Shown here in pieces: positions 7,417 to 15,648 of a DNA stretch of 64,000 bases. The stretch's first letter is position 1; each line of letters starts with the position of its first letter. The notes beneath the pieces were generated by a model. It ran no database searches, had not been told where the DNA came from, and saw only the letters and a program-made list of their open reading frames with translations. The position numbers and the translations under genes were made by a program. Source of the DNA: Streptomyces sp. P9-A4 (GTDB lineage: Bacteria > Actinomycetota > Actinomycetes > Streptomycetales > Streptomycetaceae); the NCBI RefSeq assembly GCF_036634195.1, contig NZ_JAZIFY010000001.1, positions 1,994,501 to 2,058,500 on the forward strand. Direction: 5' to 3'.

Positions 7417-9549
7417 ATGCCCGTCCGCCCCCGTCGCCGTCTCCTCCCGTCCCGCCGAAGGACCCTGTCCACGGCCGTGACGGCCGTCCTCGTGGGCGGC
7501 GCCTTCGCCGGGCTGCTCTCGGTGACGGGAGCGCCGAGGACACCGACGGCGCACGCGGTGCCGGAGGGCAAGGGCTCGGGGGCGGCGGCCCCGGCGGCCT
7601 CGAACGCCTCCAAGGCCGCCGGGGCCGGGAGGCCGGGACGGCCCCCGGCGGCGGCCTCCGCCCCGAGGGCGAAGGCCCCGGCCTCCGTCGTCCAGATCGT
7701 CGCGCACCCCGACGACGACCTGTACTTCATGAACCCGGACGTCTCCCAGTCGCTCCGCTCCGCCACCCCCCTGACCTCCGTCTACCTCACCGCGGGCGAG
7801 TCGGACGGCGTCAACGCCCGCCCGCGTGACGCCGCCGTGACCGAGCCCGACAAGGCCGGTTACGCCGAGGCCCGGCAGAACGGCATCCGGGCCGCGTACG
7901 CCGAGATGGCGACCGGCAGCCGGACCAGCCCCTGGGACCGGACCGCGCTCCCCACCGCCGGCGGCGCGTACGCCGAGATGGACACGCTGCGGGCGAAGCC
8001 GCAGGTCACCCTCGTCTGGCTCCAGCTGCGCGAGGCCGGTTCGATCAGCGACGACCGCCCGCACAGCCTCAGCGGCCTGTGGCACGGCCGGATCGGCGCG
8101 CTCGAGTCGCAGCGCTCCACCGGCAGCCCTGTCGACGCCGACTTCACGTACACGAAGGACCAGGTCGTCGCCACGGTCACCGGGCTGCTCGACCGCTTCC
8201 GGCCGACCTTCGTCCGGATGCAGGACCCCACGCCGGGCACGTACCCGAGGACGGGGAAGCTCAGGGACCACCAGGACCACCTGTACGGCGCACGGTTCGC
8301 GCAGGCCGCGCTGGCCCGGTACGCGGGCGTCCCCGGCCACCCGCACGTCGGCGTGCAGAACTACCTCGGCTACCCCACCAGCGCGCTGCCCCACACCCTC
8401 GACCCCGAGACCGCGGGCGCCAAGCTGAAGACCCTCAAGACCTACGCCTGGCTCGACGGGGTCAACGACTGCGGGACGCTCGCGGGCTGCGGCGACCTGA
8501 AGGTGGCGGCGCGGCCCGCCGGGCGGGGCTGGGCACAGACCGTCCGCTACGCCCGGGGCACCTCCACCTCCTGGGTGCAGCGGGACGGGGACGGCGGTCT
8601 GCGCGCCTTCTCCGTGCTCGACGGGCACCTCGCGGCCTGGCGGCAGCCGGCCGGCGGCGGCGCGTGGCGCGGCCCCGTGCTGCTGCCCGGCGGCGGCCTG
8701 GACAGCGGGGTCACCTCCGTGGCGCTGCCCGACGGGCGCCTCGCGGTCTACGGCACCCGGACGACGCTCTCCGGGCTCACCGGGGACGGCCCCACCGGCT
8801 ACCGCCGGGAGGTGGTGACCACCGCGCAGTCGGCGCCCGGCGGCTCGTTCGGCCCGTGGCGCTCGCTCGGCACCCCCGAGCGGAACGACGCGGGCGGCAC
8901 CTCCGACATCAGCGCGCCCGCCGTGACCGTGGACGGCGAGGGCCGGGCGACCGTACTCCTGCGGGACAGCAGGCACCGCCTCACGGCGCGCGATCAGTGG
9001 GCGGACGGCGGCTGGGGGCCGTGGCGGACGCTCGGCGGCACCGACGTGTACGGCGATCCGGTCGCGGCGACGGACGGGACCGGCCGGGTCCATGTCTTCG
9101 CGAGCACCCCGCGCACCGTGCTCACCTGGGCCGGGCAGAGCCCCGGCGGCCCGCTGGTGGGACCGGTGCGGACCGGCCTCCCGGCGACGACCCTCGCGCT
9201 GAGCGCGAGCGCGGCGCCGGACGGCGACGGGGTACGGCTCTGGTTCCGCAAGCCGGCCTCAGGCGACCTGCGGAGCGCCGACTTCTCGGGCCCCGGCCCG
9301 GTCTCCCCGGTCACCGAACTGCCGGGCGGGGTGGCCGGCTTCGGCCCGGTGAGCGGCGGCGACGGCCTGCTCGCGGTCCGGTCGAGGACAGGTTTCCTGG
9401 CGACGGCTCCGCACGGCAGGGCGGCGGCGGGCGGCCCGGCGTGGAGGCTGGAGAAGTTCCTCTTCGCGGGGGCGCCGGACGCGGGGGCGGACGGGGTGGC
9501 GGCGATCGGCCTGGACGGCCGGCTGCACTGGACGCCGGCGGCCCGCTGA
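7417..9549 (+). CDS. Secreted PIG-L (LmbE-like) N-acetylglucosaminyl deacetylase with C-terminal propeller-like repeats
   Basis: This is a 710-aa exported protein. The N terminus is Arg-rich with a hydrophobic stretch and an A-H-A signal-peptidase-like site near residue 48. The PIG-L deacetylase domain follows: A-H-P-D-D-D-L near residue 99, T-A-G-E-S-D-G, and H-Q-D-H-L-Y-G carrying further metal ligands. From about residue 350 the sequence changes to repeated blades of the form (S/T)-W-V-Q-R-D-G-D-G-G..., F-G-P-W-R-S-L-G and W-G-P-W-R-T-L-G, typical of tectonin/PLL-like carbohydrate-binding propellers. A zinc-dependent de-N-acetylase acting on extracellular sugars is inferred. The ATG at 7417 has only a weak ribosome-binding site. 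Confidence 0.85.
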   Translation: MPVRPRRRLLPSRRRTLSTAVTAVLVGGAFAGLLSVTGAPRTPTAHAVPEGKGSGAAAPAASNASKAAGAGRPGRPPAAASAPRAKAPASVVQIVAHPDDDLYFMNPDVSQSLRSATPLTSVYLTAGESDGVNARPRDAAVTEPDKAGYAEARQNGIRAAYAEMATGSRTSPWDRTALPTAGGAYAEMDTLRAKPQVTLVWLQLREAGSISDDRPHSLSGLWHGRIGALESQRSTGSPVDADFTYTKDQVVATVTGLLDRFRPTFVRMQDPTPGTYPRTGKLRDHQDHLYGARFAQAALARYAGVPGHPHVGVQNYLGYPTSALPHTLDPETAGAKLKTLKTYAWLDGVNDCGTLAGCGDLKVAARPAGRGWAQTVRYARGTSTSWVQRDGDGGLRAFSVLDGHLAAWRQPAGGGAWRGPVLLPGGGLDSGVTSVALPDGRLAVYGTRTTLSGLTGDGPTGYRREVVTTAQSAPGGSFGPWRSLGTPERNDAGGTSDISAPAVTVDGEGRATVLLRDSRHRLTARDQWADGGWGPWRTLGGTDVYGDPVAATDGTGRVHVFASTPRTVLTWAGQSPGGPLVGPVRTGLPATTLALSASAAPDGDGVRLWFRKPASGDLRSADFSGPGPVSPVTELPGGVAGFGPVSGGDGLLAVRSRTGFLATAPHGRAAAGGPAWRLEKFLFAGAPDAGADGVAAIGLDGRLHWTPAAR

Positions 9550-9585
9550 TCACCCTTACCCCCTGGGGGGTGTCGTGTCGATCAG
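9546..9585. terminator. Inverted repeat spanning two convergent stop codons
   Basis: CTGATC at 9546-9551 (containing the TGA stop of the deacetylase) is matched by GATCAG at 9580-9585 (containing the stop of the convergent P450). An inner ACCCCC/GGGGGT stem sits at 9558-9571. It probably serves as a bidirectional terminator. Confidence 0.5.
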
Positions 9586-10829
9586 GAGTCCAGGAGTACG
9601 GGGAAGGCCTCCATGTCGTTCTGCGTCATCACCGGCAGCTTGCGCAGGTCGGCGTCCGGCACCGCGAGCCGCAGACGGGGGAAGCGCTCGAAGAGGGCGG
9701 GCAGGGCGATGCCCGCCTCGACGCGGGACAGGGCCGCGCCGGGGCAGATGTGCGGGCCGTGGCCGAAGGTCATGTGCCGGGCGGCGGTCGGCCGGGTGAT
9801 GTCGAACGCGTCGGCGTCCGGGCCGTGCTGCTCGGGGTCGCGGCCGATCGCCCGGTAGGAGATGACCACGCCCTCGCCCGCGGCGATGACGCCGTCGCCC
9901 ACCTCGATGTCCTCGGTGGCGAAACGCATCAGCAGATGGGTGGTGGGGGTGTCCCACCGGAGGGTCTCCTCGATCACGGTCTCCCAGGAGACCTCGCCGT
10001 CCAGGACCATCCGCAGCTGGTCGGGGTGGGCGAGCAGGGCGCGCACGGCGTTGAGGATGAGCCCGATCGTGGTCTCGTGCCCGGCGGCGACCATCGCCTT
10101 GAGGTTGCCGATCACCTCCTCCTCGGTCAGCGGCTCGCCGCCCTCGTCGGCGAGGATCAGCGCGGAGGTCAGGTCGTCGGTGGGCCGCGCGGTCTTCTCG
10201 CGTACGAGACCGGCGTAGAAGACGTCCAGGTCCGCCAGCAGCGCCAGTCGCTCGTCCTGCGGGGTGAGCATCGAGAAGAAGGCCTTGTACTGGCGGGTCA
10301 GCATGGCGTTCGCGGCGGGGTCGACGCCCATCAGCATGCCCACGACCCGCATGGGCAGCGGCTGCGCGAACACGGACTTGAGGTCGACGACGGCCCCGTC
10401 CCGGCCGCCGTCCGCCAGCGCGTCGAGGAGTTCGCCGGTGAACTTCTCGATGTCGGGACGTATCGCGTCCAGACGGCGCGGGGTGAGCGCCTGGGACGTC
10501 TTGGTGCGCAGCCGGCGGTGCTCGGCGCCGTCGACGGTGAACATCGACCGCCCGGCGTCGATCATCCCGATCAGCGGCCACGCGTGCGTCACCTCGCCGC
10601 TGCGCCACAGGCCCCAGGCGTCGAGGTCCTTCACCAGACGGGGGTCGACCAGGAGCCGCCGGGCGTCGGCGTGCCGGGTGACGGCCCAGGCGGGCACCCC
10701 GAGGAGATCGATCCGGGCCAGCGGTCCGGCATCGCGCAGCCGCGCCGTCTCGCCGTCCAGGTCCTGGACCATCGGGTCGATGGCGACGGTCCCGCCGCCC
10801 TGGGCGGCGGAGGCGTGGGGACAGTTCAC
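9582..10829 (-). CDS. Cytochrome P450, CYP154-like, second gene of a coupled P450 pair
   Basis: This is a soluble 415-aa heme monooxygenase. The I-helix oxygen-activation motif A-A-G-H-E-T-T, an intact K-helix E-x-x-R (E-E-T-L-R-W, near residue 285) and the heme loop F-G-H-G-P-H-I-C-P-G with the Cys ligand near residue 360 are all present. The GTG at 10829 overlaps the stop of the upstream P450 as GTGA, so the two are almost certainly translationally coupled. The N-terminal C-P-H-A and the heme-loop sequence resemble CYP154 enzymes, which in Streptomyces conservons are partnered with CYP157 proteins. The natural substrate is unknown, and no dedicated ferredoxin lies nearby. Confidence 0.9.
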   Translation of the reverse strand: MNCPHASAAQGGGTVAIDPMVQDLDGETARLRDAGPLARIDLLGVPAWAVTRHADARRLLVDPRLVKDLDAWGLWRSGEVTHAWPLIGMIDAGRSMFTVDGAEHRRLRTKTSQALTPRRLDAIRPDIEKFTGELLDALADGGRDGAVVDLKSVFAQPLPMRVVGMLMGVDPAANAMLTRQYKAFFSMLTPQDERLALLADLDVFYAGLVREKTARPTDDLTSALILADEGGEPLTEEEVIGNLKAMVAAGHETTIGLILNAVRALLAHPDQLRMVLDGEVSWETVIEETLRWDTPTTHLLMRFATEDIEVGDGVIAAGEGVVISYRAIGRDPEQHGPDADAFDITRPTAARHMTFGHGPHICPGAALSRVEAGIALPALFERFPRLRLAVPDADLRKLPVMTQNDMEAFPVLLDS

Positions 10830-12139
10830 GAGGGCTCTCCTGACGTGCGGACGGGGGTGAACCGGACGGGAAGCGAGGTGGTGCCGCGCAGGAAGGCGGA
10901 GGGCCGTCGTACGAGATCCTCGGCGGCGACGGCGAGTCCGAGGTCGGGCAGCCGGTCCAGAAGGACCTCGATGCCGGTACGGACGATCGTCTCGGCGATC
11001 TCCTGGGCGGGGAAGGGGCACCGGTACTCGCCGTGGCTGAACGCCAGGTGGGCGCCGGCGCCGCTGCGGGCGGAGGCGTCGGCGGCCACCGCTACGGCGC
11101 CCTGGCGGATCAGCGGGTCGGTGTTGGCGGCGCCGAGCCCGAGGAGCAGCATGTCCCCGGCCTTGATGTGGTGGTCGCCGAGCCGGGTGTCCCGGACGGC
11201 CCAGCGTCCGGCGAGGATCTGGGTGGGGGTGTCCTCCCACAGCACCTCGGTCGTGGCCTCGCCGACACTGCGCCGGCCGCGGGCCATCGAGTCGCCGAAC
11301 TCGGACTCGGTGAGCATCAGGCGCAGGGAGTTGCTGATCCAGTCGGCGGTGGTGAGGTGCCCGGCGGCCGTGATGGCCATCAGGTCGAGCATGTACTCCT
11401 CGTCGGTGAACGCCTCGGGGAAGGCGAGCATGCGCGAGGTGATGTCGTTCCCCGGCTCGGCGTGCTTGGCGGCGACCAGCTTCGCCATGTGCCCGGCGAA
11501 CCGCAGATGGGCGCTCTGGGCCTCCGGGCCGCCGTCGGCCAGGTCCTTCAGCACCCGGGCGATGTCGGCGCCCTCGTCGTCGGGGAAGCCGACGAGGCGG
11601 GCGAGGACGAGGACGGGGAGGGGTTCGCAGAAGTCGGCCACGAGGTCGGCGGTGCCCCGGCCGCACACGGCGTCGATCAGCCGGTCGGCCAGCTCCTCGC
11701 AGTGCCCGCGGGTCTCGAAGGGGTCGGCGCCTTCGAGGGCGGGGACGACCATCCGGACGTGCCGGCGGTGTTCCTCGCCGGCGGTGAAGTAGATGGACGG
11801 CAGGGGCCGGCCGACCATCGGGAGCAGCGGCCAGTCGTCGGGGATGTTCGGCCACTGGTTCCACAGGCTCACGTCGCGCGGGAACAACTCCGCGTCGCTG
11901 GTGACACGGTGGACCTCGCGGTAGCCGATGACCAGCCAGGCGGGGATTCGGCCGGGCAGTTCCACGGGGACGACGGGGCCGTGGTCGCGCCGCATGGCGC
12001 GGTGGACGGCGTGGGGGTCGGTCTGGAACTCGGGCCCGCTCAGCGCTACGGCCGCCGGGCCGGCGTGCGCCGGGCACCCGGGGGGCGGGGAGGTCGGAGT
12101 CGGAGCGGGCGCGGGCTCTGCGGAGGAAGGGCGCGTCAT
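10826..12139 (-). CDS. Cytochrome P450 lacking the ExxR arginine, CYP157-like, first gene of a coupled pair
   Basis: This is a 437-aa P450 with the I-helix A-A-G-H-L-T-T and heme loop F-S-H-G-E-Y-R-C-P-F (Cys ligand near residue 374). At the expected K-helix position (about 297-300) it reads E-V-L-W instead of E-x-x-R, so the near-invariant Arg is absent. Natural loss of that motif is a documented trait of Streptomyces CYP157 proteins, so this is a family feature, not evidence of decay. The heme loop also has C-P rather than C-x-G. I chose the ATG at 12139; a GTG ten codons upstream is possible. It is followed with a 4-nt overlap by the CYP154-like gene. No conservon genes (kinase, roadblock, DUF742, GTPase) flank the pair. 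Confidence 0.88.
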   Translation of the reverse strand: MTRPSSAEPAPAPTPTSPPPGCPAHAGPAAVALSGPEFQTDPHAVHRAMRRDHGPVVPVELPGRIPAWLVIGYREVHRVTSDAELFPRDVSLWNQWPNIPDDWPLLPMVGRPLPSIYFTAGEEHRRHVRMVVPALEGADPFETRGHCEELADRLIDAVCGRGTADLVADFCEPLPVLVLARLVGFPDDEGADIARVLKDLADGGPEAQSAHLRFAGHMAKLVAAKHAEPGNDITSRMLAFPEAFTDEEYMLDLMAITAAGHLTTADWISNSLRLMLTESEFGDSMARGRRSVGEATTEVLWEDTPTQILAGRWAVRDTRLGDHHIKAGDMLLLGLGAANTDPLIRQGAVAVAADASARSGAGAHLAFSHGEYRCPFPAQEIAETIVRTGIEVLLDRLPDLGLAVAAEDLVRRPSAFLRGTTSLPVRFTPVRTSGEPS

Positions 12140-12201
12140 GTGTCCTGGATCCTGTGGCGACAGTCGCACGCGTCGCGGTCATGTGATCAAAGAAGGCTCA
12201 C

Positions 12202-12207
12202 TATAAG
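12202..12207 (+). promoter_or_regulatory. Candidate -10 element (TATAAG) for the VOC gene or a leaderless small ORF
   Basis: TATAAG lies in a locally A+T-rich stretch of the 265-bp gap between the P450 and VOC genes. It is 9 nt before a GTG at 12216, the spacing expected for a leaderless transcript. No convincing -35 hexamer is visible. Confidence 0.35.
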
Positions 12208-12215
12208 GACGTTGT

Positions 12216-12407
12216 GTGTCCAAGAAGCCGCCAACGGCGATCAATTCCCAACCCGAAACGGAACAGACCGAACAACAGGGGAGCATTCCCGCGCCCATTG
12301 GCCGCGTCCGGCGCCCCGCCCGGGACGATGCACACCGGAACGGGCCGCGAGGAACGACGGTTCTCCGTCAGGTCCGGGCCCGCGGAACGAGGAGAGACAC
12401 CCCATGA
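12216..12407 (+). CDS. Possible leaderless 63-aa small protein coupled to the VOC gene
   Basis: An open frame from GTG at 12216 ends in a TGA that overlaps the next gene's ATG as ATGA. A TATAAG sits 9 nt upstream and there is no ribosome-binding site, which together fit leaderless translation. The predicted peptide is basic and polar (S-K-K-P-P-T near the N terminus; R-G-T-R-R-D-T-P at the end) and resembles nothing I recognise. Its third-position G+C is lower than that of neighbouring genes and it contains rare codons such as AGA. It may be only leader RNA for the VOC gene. This is a tentative call. Confidence 0.25.
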   Translation: MSKKPPTAINSQPETEQTEQQGSIPAPIGRVRRPARDDAHRNGPRGTTVLRQVRARGTRRDTP

Positions 12408-12835
12408 ACTGGACACTGGAAGTCGTCCCGGTCCCCGTGACCGACCTGGACCGGGCGAAGGAGTTCTACGGCGAGAAGTGCGGCTTCAGGATCGACCTGG
12501 ACGACGAGGTGGCGCCGGGCACACGCGTCATCCAGGCGACACCACCGGGCTCGCGCTGCTCGATCGCGATGATGAGCGGGATGCCGCAGCTGCCGGACAC
12601 GAGGAACATGGAGCCGGGCGCCCTCCAGGGCCTCCAGCTCTGCGTCACGGACATCGAGGCGGCACACAAGGAACTCGTGGCCCGGGGCGTGAACCCCTCA
12701 CCGGTCCGGCACGTAGGAGCGACGGGCTGGGAGGAGGGCAAGGGCGGCACCTGGAACTCCTTCCTCACCTTCGAGGACCCGGACGGCAACGGCTGGGTGG
12801 TCCAGGAGGCCCCGTCGGAACTGTCGGAACGCTAG
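12404..12835 (+). CDS. VOC (glyoxalase/bleomycin-resistance/dioxygenase) superfamily protein
   Basis: This is a 143-aa single-module VOC protein. The order of beta-alpha-beta-beta-beta units is visible: L-E-V-V-P-V-P-V-T-D-L-D-R-A-K-E-F-Y at the N terminus, L-C-V-T-D-I-E-A-A-H-K-E-L at the second module, and the closing F-E-D-P-D-G-N-G-W-V-V-Q-E. An AGGAGAG ribosome-binding site precedes the ATG at 12404. Such proteins may be metal-dependent lyases or dioxygenases, or ligand-sequestering resistance proteins; which applies here cannot be told. It is convergent with glnA2 and separated from it by only about 13 nt. Confidence 0.85.
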   Translation: MNWTLEVVPVPVTDLDRAKEFYGEKCGFRIDLDDEVAPGTRVIQATPPGSRCSIAMMSGMPQLPDTRNMEPGALQGLQLCVTDIEAAHKELVARGVNPSPVRHVGATGWEEGKGGTWNSFLTFEDPDGNGWVVQEAPSELSER

Positions 12836-12848
12836 CCCCCCCTCACCC

Positions 12849-14213
12849 CTACAGCACCGGCAGGTTCTTCCGCAGTTCGAAGGCCGTGACCTCGCTGCGG
12901 TACTCCTCCCACTCCTGCTTCTTGTTGCGGAGGAAGAAGTCGAAGACGTGCTCCCCCAGCGTCTCCGCCACCAGTTCGCTCTTCTCCATCAGGGTGATCG
13001 CCTCTCCCAGGTTCTGCGGGAGCGGTTCGATGCCCATCGCGCGGCGTTCCGCGTCGGAGAGGGCCCAGACGTCGTCGTCGGCGCCGGCAGGGAGTTCGTA
13101 GCCCTCCTCGATGCCCTTGAGGCCCGCCGCGAGGAGGACCGCGTACGTCAGGTACGGGTTGGCGCCCGAGTCGATCGAGCGGACCTCCACGCGGGAGGAG
13201 CCCGTCTTGCCCGGCTTGTACATGGGGACGCGGATCAGCGCCGAGCGGTTGTTGTGGCCCCAGCAGATGTACGAGGGGGCCTCGCCGCCCGAGCCGGCCG
13301 TGCGGGACGAGCCGCCCCAGATGCGCTTGTACGAGTTGACCCACTGGTTGGTGACGGCCGAGATCTCGCCCGCGTGCTTGAGCAGGCCCGCGATGAAGGA
13401 GCGGCCCACCTTCGACAGCTGGTACTCGGAGCCCGACTCGTAGAACGCGTTCCGGTCGCCCTCGAACAGCGACAGGTGGGTGTGCATGCCCGAGCCCGGG
13501 TAGTCCGAGAACGGCTTCGGCATGAACGTGGCCTGCACGCCCTGCTCCAGCGCCACCTGCTTCATGACCAGGCGGAAGGTCATGATGTTGTCGGCCGTGG
13601 AGAGCGCGTCCGCGTACCGGAGGTCGATCTCCTGCTGGCCCGGGGCGCCCTCGTGGTGGCTGAACTCCACCGAGATGCCCATCGATTCGAGCATCGTGAT
13701 CGCCTGGCGGCGGAAGTCCATGCCCACGTTCTGCGGGGTGTGGTCGAAGTAGCCCGAGTTGTCCGCCGGGGTCGGACGGGTGCCGTCGAGCGGCTTGTCC
13801 TTGAGGAGGAAGAACTCGATCTCGGGGTGCGTGTAGAAGGTGAAGCCCAGGTCCGAGGTCTTCGCGAGCGCCCGCTTGAGGACGTAGCGCGGGTCCGCGA
13901 AGGAGGGCGAGCCGTCCGGCATCAGGATGTCGCAGAACATCCGCGCGGTGCCCGGCGCCTCCGCCCGCCACGGCAGGATCTGGAAGGTCCCCGGGTCCGG
14001 CTTGGCGATCATGTCCGACTCGTAGACCCGGGCGAAGCCCTCGATCGCGGAGCCGTCGAAGCCGATGCCCTCGTCGAAGGCCTGCTCCAGCTCGGCAGGC
14101 GCCACGGCGACCGACTTCAGGAAGCCGAGCACGTCGGTGAACCACAGACGTACGAAGCGGATGTCGCGCTCTTCGAGCGTACGGAGCACGAATTCCTGCT
14201 GCTTGTCCATTTC
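12849..14213 (-). CDS. glnA2: Glutamine-synthetase-like enzyme GlnA2 (gamma-glutamylpolyamine synthetase candidate)
   Basis: This is a type-I-fold glutamine synthetase family protein of about 454 aa. Visible motifs are the N-terminal D-G-S-A-I-E-G-F-A substrate loop, H-P-E-I-E-F-F metal-ligand strand, M-H-T-H-L-S-L, the ATP-binding N-R-S-A-L-I-R-V-P and V-E-V-R-S-I-D-S-G-A-N-P-Y-L. The C terminus lacks the adenylylation-site block (N-L-Y-D-L-P) of true GSI. From memory it is very close to S. coelicolor SCO2241 (GlnA2), described as a gamma-glutamylpolyamine synthetase in polyamine catabolism. That function is carried over from the homologue. I chose M-D-K-Q-Q-E-F at 14213; an ATG three codons upstream has poorer spacing from the ribosome-binding site. 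Confidence 0.9.
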   Translation of the reverse strand, partial: EMDKQQEFVLRTLEERDIRFVRLWFTDVLGFLKSVAVAPAELEQAFDEGIGFDGSAIEGFARVYESDMIAKPDPGTFQILPWRAEAPGTARMFCDILMPDGSPSFADPRYVLKRALAKTSDLGFTFYTHPEIEFFLLKDKPLDGTRPTPADNSGYFDHTPQNVGMDFRRQAITMLESMGISVEFSHHEGAPGQQEIDLRYADALSTADNIMTFRLVMKQVALEQGVQATFMPKPFSDYPGSGMHTHLSLFEGDRNAFYESGSEYQLSKVGRSFIAGLLKHAGEISAVTNQWVNSYKRIWGGSSRTAGSGGEAPSYICWGHNNRSALIRVPMYKPGKTGSSRVEVRSIDSGANPYLTYAVLLAAGLKGIEEGYELPAGADDDVWALSDAERRAMGIEPLPQNLGEAITLMEKSELVAETLGEHVFDFFLRNKKQEWEEYRSEVTAFELRKNLPVL

Positions 14214-14482
14214 CACACCCATCCTCGCTGGTCAGGCCGCCTGTTCCCACCGCCTCGGGCAACGTCGGGGGGGCACCTGAGCATCCCACCACATGGTTTC
14301 GCACACGTTGCACACCCATAGTGCCTGCTCGGGTGTGACTCAGGTAACGCGAATCCTGCCGCGCCCGGGTGTCCGGCAGCTGTGCTCCGGGTGTCCGCTC
14401 GCCCTTCCGCCGCCCGCCCGTCGGTACCGAGTGGTACCCCATTCGGCCCACAGAGCGTCCGCGCCCACTACGATCTGCGCCC

Positions 14483-14929
14483 ATGGGGGCCACACGGCTC
14501 GTACGCCCGTCCCGGCACGCGCGTCCCATGGCACTGGTGAGTGCCGTGGCGACGCTCCTCGCCGCGCTCTTCTTCTGTCTGGGGGCCGGGCCCGACTCCG
14601 GGAACCATCATCCGGAGCCCGCCGCCGGAGGGACTTCACAGGCCGCGGGAACCGTACGGACCGAGGGGACCGTACGGACGACGGCCGCAACCTCCGCCGC
14701 GGCCGGCACCCCCGTCGGCGAGTACATCTGCCCCTACGACCGCGGCGGCTGCTCGCTCTTCCCCTCGCTCTCCCCCGCGGTGCTCAGCGCGCCCCCGCTC
14801 GACCCCCCGCTGCACGCGGAGGGCGGGCTCCCGCGCCTCTTCCCGCCGCCCGCCGACGACCCGGCGGGCCGCACCGGCGCCCAGCCCCGCGCGCCGGACC
14901 TGCACGTCCTTCAAGTTCTCCGGACGTAG
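14483..14929 (+). CDS. Small secreted or membrane-anchored protein of unknown function
   Basis: A 148-aa product has a basic start and one hydrophobic stretch (A-L-V-S-A-V-A-T-L-L-A-A-L-F-F-C, about residues 18-33) that could be a signal peptide or anchor. A Thr/Ala/Gly-rich region follows, then a pair of cysteines in Y-I-C-P-Y-D-R-G-G-C-S and a proline-rich tail. I recognise no domain. It lies 71 bp upstream of the DUF3105/DUF305 pair on the same strand and may belong to that envelope operon. The start is uncertain because no good ribosome-binding site precedes the ATG. Confidence 0.55.
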   Translation: MGATRLVRPSRHARPMALVSAVATLLAALFFCLGAGPDSGNHHPEPAAGGTSQAAGTVRTEGTVRTTAATSAAAGTPVGEYICPYDRGGCSLFPSLSPAVLSAPPLDPPLHAEGGLPRLFPPPADDPAGRTGAQPRAPDLHVLQVLRT

Positions 14930-15000
14930 CGGCGGCGGGCGTCCCGCCCCCGCACGTCCAGCCCCGAACTCCACCCCACCCCGAGAAGGACGACATCACC

Positions 15001-15648
15001 ATGGCCGCCAACCGCTCCGCCACCGCCGACCGCCGCGCCCGAATAGAGGAGATGCGCCGCGCCGAGCAGGCCCGTGAGCGCCGCAACCGCTTCCTCACGA
15101 TCGGCATCTCGGGCGTCGTCGTCCTTGGTCTCGTCGGCTTCGGCAGCTTCGTGCTGATGAAGAAGTCCGACGAGCAGGACCAGAAGGACGCCGCCGCGAA
15201 GGCCCCCATCACGGCCGAGAAGTCCTGGGACGCGGCGAAGCTCGGCCGCAACCACGTCGAGAAGGCCGTGAAGTACGACATGAAGCCGCCGGTCGGCGGC
15301 GACCACAACCCGGTCTGGATGAACTGCGACGGCGTGGTCTACAAGAAGGCCCTCCCCGAGGTGAACGCGGTGCACTCCCTGGAGCACGGCGCCGTCTGGG
15401 TGACGTACAACAAGAAGGCCGCCGCCGACGACGTGAAGAAGCTGGAAGACAAGGTCGCCAAGACCAAGTACACGCTGATGAGCCCCGTGGACGACCAGGC
15501 CGGGGCGATCATGCTGTCCGCCTGGGGCAAGCAGGTCACCGTGGACAACGCGAGCGACCCCCGTATCGACGCCTTCTTCACGAAGTACGTCCAGGGTCCG
15601 CAGACCCCCGAGCCCGGCGCGGCCTGCAGCGGCGGGCTCGACCAGTGA
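15001..15648 (+). CDS. DUF3105 domain-containing membrane protein
   Basis: A 215-aa protein has a charged, Arg/Glu-rich cytoplasmic N-terminal helix (R-R-A-R-I-E-E-M-R-R-A-E-Q-A-R), one transmembrane segment near residues 35-53, and an extracytoplasmic DUF3105 domain. Family landmarks are visible: P-P-V-G-G-D-H-N-P-V-W-M-N-C-D-G, N-A-V-H-S-L-E-H-G-A-V-W-V-T-Y, and a closing Cys. The start at 15001 has an AGAAGGACG ribosome-binding site; open sequence further upstream belongs to another frame. The stop overlaps the next gene's GTG, so it is coupled to the DUF305 protein. Function is unknown. Confidence 0.85.
   Translation: MAANRSATADRRARIEEMRRAEQARERRNRFLTIGISGVVVLGLVGFGSFVLMKKSDEQDQKDAAAKAPITAEKSWDAAKLGRNHVEKAVKYDMKPPVGGDHNPVWMNCDGVVYKKALPEVNAVHSLEHGAVWVTYNKKAAADDVKKLEDKVAKTKYTLMSPVDDQAGAIMLSAWGKQVTVDNASDPRIDAFFTKYVQGPQTPEPGAACSGGLDQ

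Noticed and set aside
8079..11792. Long plus-strand open frame of more than 1200 codons across the deacetylase and both P450 genes
   Set aside because: It crosses two real gene sets in shadow frames and has no homologous-looking segment.
10826..12139. Idea that the first P450 is a pseudogene because it lacks ExxR
   Set aside because: Loss of ExxR is characteristic of CYP157 members; the frame, heme Cys and coupling to the next gene are intact.
14222..14360. GlnR-box-like sequence (GTTTC, 6 nt, GTTGC) upstream of glnA2
   Set aside because: Only a partial match to the a-site/b-site consensus and a single copy; not enough to call nitrogen control by GlnR.
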